Assembly: GCA_947568835.1 (NCBI GenBank)
Contig: OX387608.1
Coordinates: forward strand, 11,818,001-11,882,000
DNA from: Protonemura montana
Taxonomy: Eukaryota > Arthropoda > Insecta > Plecoptera > Nemouridae
Reading direction: 5' to 3'
DNA length: 64,000 bases
A model generated the notes under the pieces. It made no database searches and was not told the DNA's origin. It saw nothing but the letters and a program-made list of their open reading frames with translations. Made by a program: the position numbers and the translations under genes. This document shows, piece after piece, positions 59,113 through 64,000 of this stretch; the first letter of the stretch is position 1, and the number at the start of each line of letters is the position of its first letter.

Positions 59113-59867
59113 TTCAAATCCAGGTTATTTTTGGTGCTGTCTCTCTAAGGTATTTCCGTGACAATTCACATGGTATCTGAAAAGTTGTCTTGGCAAAGGG
59201 AATATATTACATTTTGGGAACAGCTCTCGAATATTAACGGAATCAAGGGGATATGACTGGCATACACTTGTATATCTATGTGGTTTTTCCGGTTCAACAA
59301 AAATTAAAAATCTGCATACTCACAGATTGAGGAGATTAGCCTACAACGTGGTTTCATGAGTTTTCTTTAAAAAATGTTGTGCTTTTCATAGCAGTTTACA
59401 TTCGAAAGATTGCGTGGTATCAACAAATCAAATGAGAGTGCATTATGCATAAATTATGGTGTTTAAACAACTTCCATAGAACATTCTTGAATAGACTGAG
59501 TTTTTAATTTATTTTATTTTTTGAGGAGGTGGTGGTCAGTGGGCATTAAATAAGAAACTATTTCAACCATATTTGGTTATTGGATTTTATTATTTTACTG
59601 CATATGATGTTTTGCAGTGGTTTCTCATAATGCCTTCGCTTCACACCCCATTACTATCAATGAAAATAGAATTTAAAAAAAATCTTGGATAAATGATATC
59701 CTCTTTACCGCTTGTGCAGCGTGATTTCTGATATCCAGGATTGGTTCGTGACCTAGCTTGGAAAAAGTAATACGAACTATTTGGATGACTTTATAATTTG
59801 GACCTGTGTTACTTAAAGCCATGCCTTCTGACATGTGATACTGTCGACGATTACCAAGAAGCAACCG

Positions 59868-60190
59868 AGCGGTTTGGCGGGTTAAAATACTAGTTCACTA
59901 GAGAACACCGAAGTTAAGCAACACTGCGCTGAGTCGGGCATTTGATGGGTAACCATCATACACATGACCAGTTCTGTTCGGGAGAGAGGTTGGAGGGATG
60001 AAATTTAGTACAGCAACTTCATTCGCCTTGCTTATCAACCTCTCGACAGCGTGGATTTGTGGAGGAATCCTGTTGTTCGCGTTGTACCGTCCTTCGGATG
60101 GAACTTTAAACCGGTGGTCCAGTTGGTGCTCTACGACAGGAGTAGGCTACGTGCTGACATCGGGTTTCCCCCCTCCCTTGTATGCAAAGT
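59868..60190 (+). repeat. S family SINE, tail-truncated
   Basis: Head AGAGAACACCGAAGTTAAGC, GGTAACCATCATACACATGA and the body up to CCCCCTCCCTTGTATGC. The (ATC)n tail is missing. Confidence 0.85.
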
Positions 60191-61123
60191 TAAGCTAATA
60201 ATCCCAAACTAATTATTGCAGAAGTGAAAAGTTGTTGATGAAGATGCCGAGAAAAGTGGTGGCACCAATTGTTGCACTCGCTCTGTTTAAAAAATAGAAT
60301 TGGTAATAATTTCTGTGTAGTTAAGCCAGACAGTGTATCACTGGTTTTATCTTATCTGTTATATTCTTTCCATTGCAGGCTAGGTCATCATTGATATTGA
60401 GGTTAATGGTCCCTTACCTTCCCAAGAAAGTTTATTTTAGAACAAATTTATGTCTTGCTAGTACAGTTATGTATCAAATAAAGTCGCTTATATAGTCATG
60501 AAGAGTTCAAATACAAAATCCCGAACACATTCAAACGACAAGCAATCGATCATTCAAACTTCAACGTTTTACTCTTTGAAATTCAGAAACGATCCTAATC
60601 TTCAACAAATATTTAATTAAATTGTTGTAGGTACTCACACAAAGTTAATTTAGTTTTGATTTCAGATTTCTATCTTCTTCGGACGCGTTTTTCAAATCAC
60701 ATTCGAATCATCGCGAAAACAGAGTGTCATTTTTTTCGAATACAACCCCTGGCAACCGTTATCAAGCGTGTCCGTTAGGATTACGGTCTAACCACGACGG
60801 AGTCAACGTGAATACCTCGTCTGACCACTGACTAGCCAATGGCGTGAGAAAGGGCTCTCTCGGAAAAGTGACGGAAAAATGATTTCCATTCCATAACGCA
60901 TGCGTGCTAAGGTGGAATCGCGATCAACATGACTTCGTGAAGTTTTCCACATGAATATTTGAATGGCCGCATGCGAAGCCAGTCATCGACATTCGAGCTC
61001 GGACCTCAAAATTTGCATACAAAAGAACGCAAAAAAGTTCGCTGTCGGTGATTACCTTTGTGTTGAAGCGATTCGTTGTTTATTTTTAGTATTGAACTCG
61101 ATCAAGTGTCATCTTAGAGTTTG

Positions 61124-61226
61124 ATGGATGCAATGAAGAAAGTGTTGATGATGCTTGCACCAAGATTTAATGTTGGCGAGAGCAAGAGTTTTATGACGAA
61201 AGAGAGTTATTCGCCTTCGCAGAGAG
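61124..61226 (+). CDS. Candidate first coding exon, possibly an alternative start of CNEP1R1
   Basis: ATG followed by 34 codons (MDAMKKVLMMLAPRFNVGES, then KSFMTKESYSPSQR), ending G before GTGAGA, phase 1. A CpG-rich, promoter-like block lies upstream (60700-61080). The phase-1 donor fits the CNEP1R1 exon 2 acceptor at 62180, so it could be an alternative first exon of that gene, replacing the 61802 exon. Equally, it could open a different gene that continues to the right. I do not recognise the peptide. Confidence 0.4.
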
Positions 61227-61801
61227 GTGAGAAAAAAATGGTGAATAATTCGTTTGCATTTGAGGTCAACACGTTATTGAAATTATTGGCTCATAATCAC
61301 TCAGATTATTTATTAGTTGCGATTTTGGTAAAATAACAAAAAGGATAGTACCTGTGTCACGAAAAACGGCTGTCATTAATGCAAAGGCTGAGTTTATGTT
61401 TTCCAAGTCATTTATATAAATATCCGCTAAATAACTAGTTAAATCATTATTTTAAGGTTAATTAAAATTTGGATCTGTCATTGTAACAACTTATAACACG
61501 TTTAAAAACATATTAGCAAATTACTGGGGTGATAACTTTTACTGCTGAATTATTAAATTACAAGAAACTCGTCATTTCCTTAGCTCTCACATTGAAAAGC
61601 AACATTACCCCGAAAATGCCTTGCCAGATCTCATGATTATTTACTTCTTACACGTTAAAATCAATTTTGACAAGAAATGGCGAGAAAAGAAGACCCCCCT
61701 GTCTTGCTCCTGTCTGTTCCCAACTGACACAATTTTGAACCATATGGGCTATGCCAAGACTGGAAAAGGCAGTCGTCATTCTTCGAACAAAACTTTTCGA
61801 T

Positions 61802-63017
61802 ATGGGTGATAGAAAATTAAACTGTTGGCTTGCGGAGTACGAAGGTAAATTTTTTATCTCAAATCTCAGATTTCCACTATATTGACCCGAATTTGACGGG
61901 CTGTCATTGCGGTCGATTACCGCAAACAGACTTGGGTGGTGATTAGATCTTGGCTGATCTTGAAGTTGTGGGAACGAGCAAATCTACTAGCAACAATACT
62001 GGTTGTAACGAGCCTTCACAAATCTGACTGGCTTGCAGTACATGGACGTTTACAATGAATTACAATATGTCATTAGAGCAAACGGCTTGCGAAGGTACCT
62101 TCAAACCATTTCAAAACTGCGGCACATCGGAAACTTCGTGTTAAAACCTTGATCATAACCTAACATTTCTAATTTTCAGATCTCAAAGCATTTGAAAGGC
62201 GATTGACAGAGGTTATTGCCTGTCTACAACCACAAACAATAAGATGGAGAAGTACGAAATTTTATTTCGCTTTTACATAATTTGTATTAGGTCTCCAACG
62301 CTAAAACCCCTTTTTTTTGCTTTCCAGTTATGCTCGTTGTAATATCCGTATGCACCGCAGTTGGAGCGTACCACTGGCTAACTGACCCTCACACGTCAGC
62401 TGTGTCGTTTACACAATCGCTGTGGAACCATCCTTTCTTCACAGTTGCCAGTATTGTACTAAGTAAGATATTTATCTGCTACTGAGTGGCTGCACTCGCT
62501 TAATCAAGTTGCGTCGTTTCAATCTTGCATTACAGTATCGATGCAATCTTGTACCATTGAATTGACCATAAACTTATCTTGAAACTATGGTAGTTCTAGT
62601 ATATTGTTAATGGAGATAATGTGGTTACATTGGGCCATTATTATTCACCAGAATTTTTTCAGCTTGATGCAACTATTTTCCCGAGAGTTTTTCACAACTT
62701 ATTATTCGACAATAAGTAATCCTCGCTCCCTGAAGCTATTGTATAACTTATCCATAAATAATACTGTTATTAACTGTTAATAACCCATTTGATTAAGCGT
62801 AACAAAGATATATCTGGACGTGGGATCTGTGTAACCAACTGTAATTTAAGTCTGATTTTTTTTCTTTTAAGTGATCCTGTTCGTAGTCGGAATACACAAG
62901 CGAGTGATTGCTCCGTCGATTATCACAACGCGGACACGTGCAGTTTTGGGGGACTTCAACATGTCCTGCGACGATACCGGCAAGCTTATTCTGAAACCGA
63001 GACCATCGCCTAACTGA
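61802..63017 (+). CDS. CNEP1R1: Nuclear envelope phosphatase regulatory subunit 1 (TMEM188)
   Basis: Four exons join into 131 codons plus stop: 61802-61844, 62180-62251, 62328-62462 and 62872-63017. All borders are GT-AG and in phase. CNEP1R1 is the membrane partner that stabilises the CTDNEP1 (Dullard) phosphatase, which dephosphorylates lipin at the nuclear envelope/ER and so controls phospholipid and triglyceride synthesis. Visible landmarks are [19 protein letters not shown], then [20 protein letters not shown] (first membrane helix), SLWNHPFFT and a second hydrophobic helix ending FVVGIHKRV. These are followed by APSII and the C-terminal signature [16 protein letters not shown], nearly identical to vertebrate proteins. 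Length fits the human 125 aa. An in-frame upstream ATG at 61751 would add 17 residues; the 61802 start gives the better length. Confidence 0.96.
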
Positions 63018-63527
63018 CGCCACTCCTCGCAATTGTGATTCCCAACACATGGAGCAAAGTGATGGAAGTGCATGTAAATAACATTGTCAAATTTTGGAGA
63101 ATTAATATCCAAAGTGCAATCAATTGCAATAGGATATCAAATTTGAAAGTAATTCACGCCGTACTGTTTTAGGTACCTGTCTATTTACCCTTTCTACTTA
63201 CTTTTTTTTCAGGCTCAAGTTTTGATTTCTAGCATTAAATGGATTATTACTATTTTAAGTTATGACTAGTGAACTATTGTGACTTTTACTTCATTTTAAA
63301 TGGGAGGCTAAAAATAGTTCTAAACTTCAAAAGTAAAACATTTTCTAAAAAAAAAAAAAAAAAAAATTTTATCTGTATTGTTTTCCTTGTAATAATATGT
63401 ATTAGTAAATATTTCCAAGGTAGTTGAAATGTGTCACTGAATTAACTTATTATATGATGCAAGGACTTGGTTCTCAAATACCCTGTAAAAAATGTAGATA
63501 CACTTTTACAAATGACAAAGTAATGTA

Positions 63528-63533
63528 AATAAA
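63528..63533 (+). terminator. Polyadenylation signal for CNEP1R1
   Basis: AATAAA about 510 bp past the stop, in an AT-rich 3' UTR that also has a long A run near 63347-63365. Confidence 0.45.
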
Positions 63534-63839
63534 TATCGAATTAATATTACTTTCAATATTATCTCTATTCATATTCAAATGACACAGACCATGCGATTCT
63601 TACAAGTCCAAATAACGCACTTTCAATTATTTGCCAACGGTGGTGTGATTTTGTCTAAAAAAAACTGCCTACATTCTGGGAATTAAATGAAAAAAAGGAA
63701 ATCTTGTGAAATTATCTAGATCAGTAGGTATACCTTTCCCTAGCTACAATCTGCACATGCCAAGGCATTTTCGTTGCCAAATTTGCAAAAAAAATACTAT
63801 CTAGCACATAAGAATCAATGGTAGATTCAACTTTAGTAG

Positions 63840-63962
63840 CCATGGAGATGCTGAGATTGCCTGACATATTTTATTATTAACAACACTATAACCGTAACTA
63901 TTGCCTGACATAGCTTCTAAATTCTGCAGATTTTAAGTCAGGCAATCTCAGCATCTCCATGG
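63840..63962. repeat. 26-bp perfect inverted repeat around a T fragment
   Basis: Arm 63840-63865 (CCATGGAGATGCTGAGATTG then CCTGAC) is exactly complementary to 63937-63962. The loop contains TTTTATTATTAACAACACTA, a T-family end, and a direct repeat TTGCCTGACATA. Confidence 0.9.
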
Positions 63963-64000
63963 GTACACGTAGTACACCAATCCATGAGGGAAGAAAATCA

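Larger units (their letters stand above)
58828..61123. other. Spacer between the MGC-start gene and CNEP1R1
   Basis: Contains an F foldback and one S SINE. The part from 60680 to 61080 is richer in CG dinucleotides (ATCGCGAAAACAG, GGCCGCATGCGAAG) and looks like the promoter side of the 61124 exon. Confidence 0.5.
63018..64000. other. CNEP1R1 3' UTR and downstream spacer
   Basis: 3' UTR to about 63550, then non-coding sequence ending in the 26-bp inverted repeat. Nothing further supported. Confidence 0.55.

Overview
The window is a piece of animal nuclear genome, almost certainly an arthropod and most likely an insect. The evidence is GT-AG spliced genes with long AT-rich introns, metazoan gene families (RNase P subunit POP1, acyl-protein thioesterase, RidA, CNEP1R1, a Regnase/N4BP1-type NYN RNase, a secreted cystine-knot cytokine) and dense non-autonomous retroposons. 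I cannot fix the order from sequence alone. A hemimetabolous insect such as a hemipteran is plausible but unproven.

Genes, left to right. (1) 1572-4817, minus: a NYN/PIN-like RNase of the ZC3H12-N4BP1-KHNYN group, whose 3' end runs off the left edge. (2) 9034-9183, minus: a candidate first coding exon for a membrane protein. (3) 16463-16999, minus: a secreted, dibasic-processed, cysteine-rich IL-17/Trunk-like ligand. (4) 31647-34154, plus: acyl-protein thioesterase in 7 exons, complete. (5) 35791-40139, minus: POP1 in 5 exons, complete. (6) 40858-41892, plus: RidA/UK114 in 5 exons, divergent from POP1 across about 0.7 kb. (7) 43085-58827, minus: an N-myristoylation-type (MGC start) protein with LEA-like amphipathic repeats, in two coding exons joined across a 15-kb intron. 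(8) 61802-63017, plus: CNEP1R1/TMEM188 in 4 exons, complete. For the multi-exon models I checked splice sites and reading phase by hand, and in every case the joined exons stay open. Three more single exons (19540-19611, 46506-46591, 61124-61226) look coding but cannot be placed in a known gene.

Most of the rest is repeats. I distinguish four recurrent families. (S) is a roughly 380-420 bp SINE whose head is clearly derived from 5S rRNA (SINE3 type), with about 16 copies in both orientations. (T) is a palindromic element whose arms carry a complete 72-nt tRNA-like sequence with A and B boxes. (M) is a roughly 300-390 bp element recognised by GGTGGAGTCACCGTC at one end and a CGCCATCGGGTGGCACCTAC block at the other. 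(F) is an element that often sits as a foldback; one copy is flanked by a perfect 16-bp target-site duplication. A further dispersed element has amplified an internal unit of about 55 bp into a 6-copy minisatellite at 8.28-8.64 kb. I saw no intact transposase, reverse transcriptase, CRISPR array or functional rRNA/tRNA gene.

The genes are not a functional cluster. They look like unrelated housekeeping and signalling genes separated by repeat-filled spacers. The most novel content is the repeat biology (Pol III-derived S and T families, tRNA-5S chimera, foldbacks), the lipidated LEA-like protein and the cytokine-like gene.
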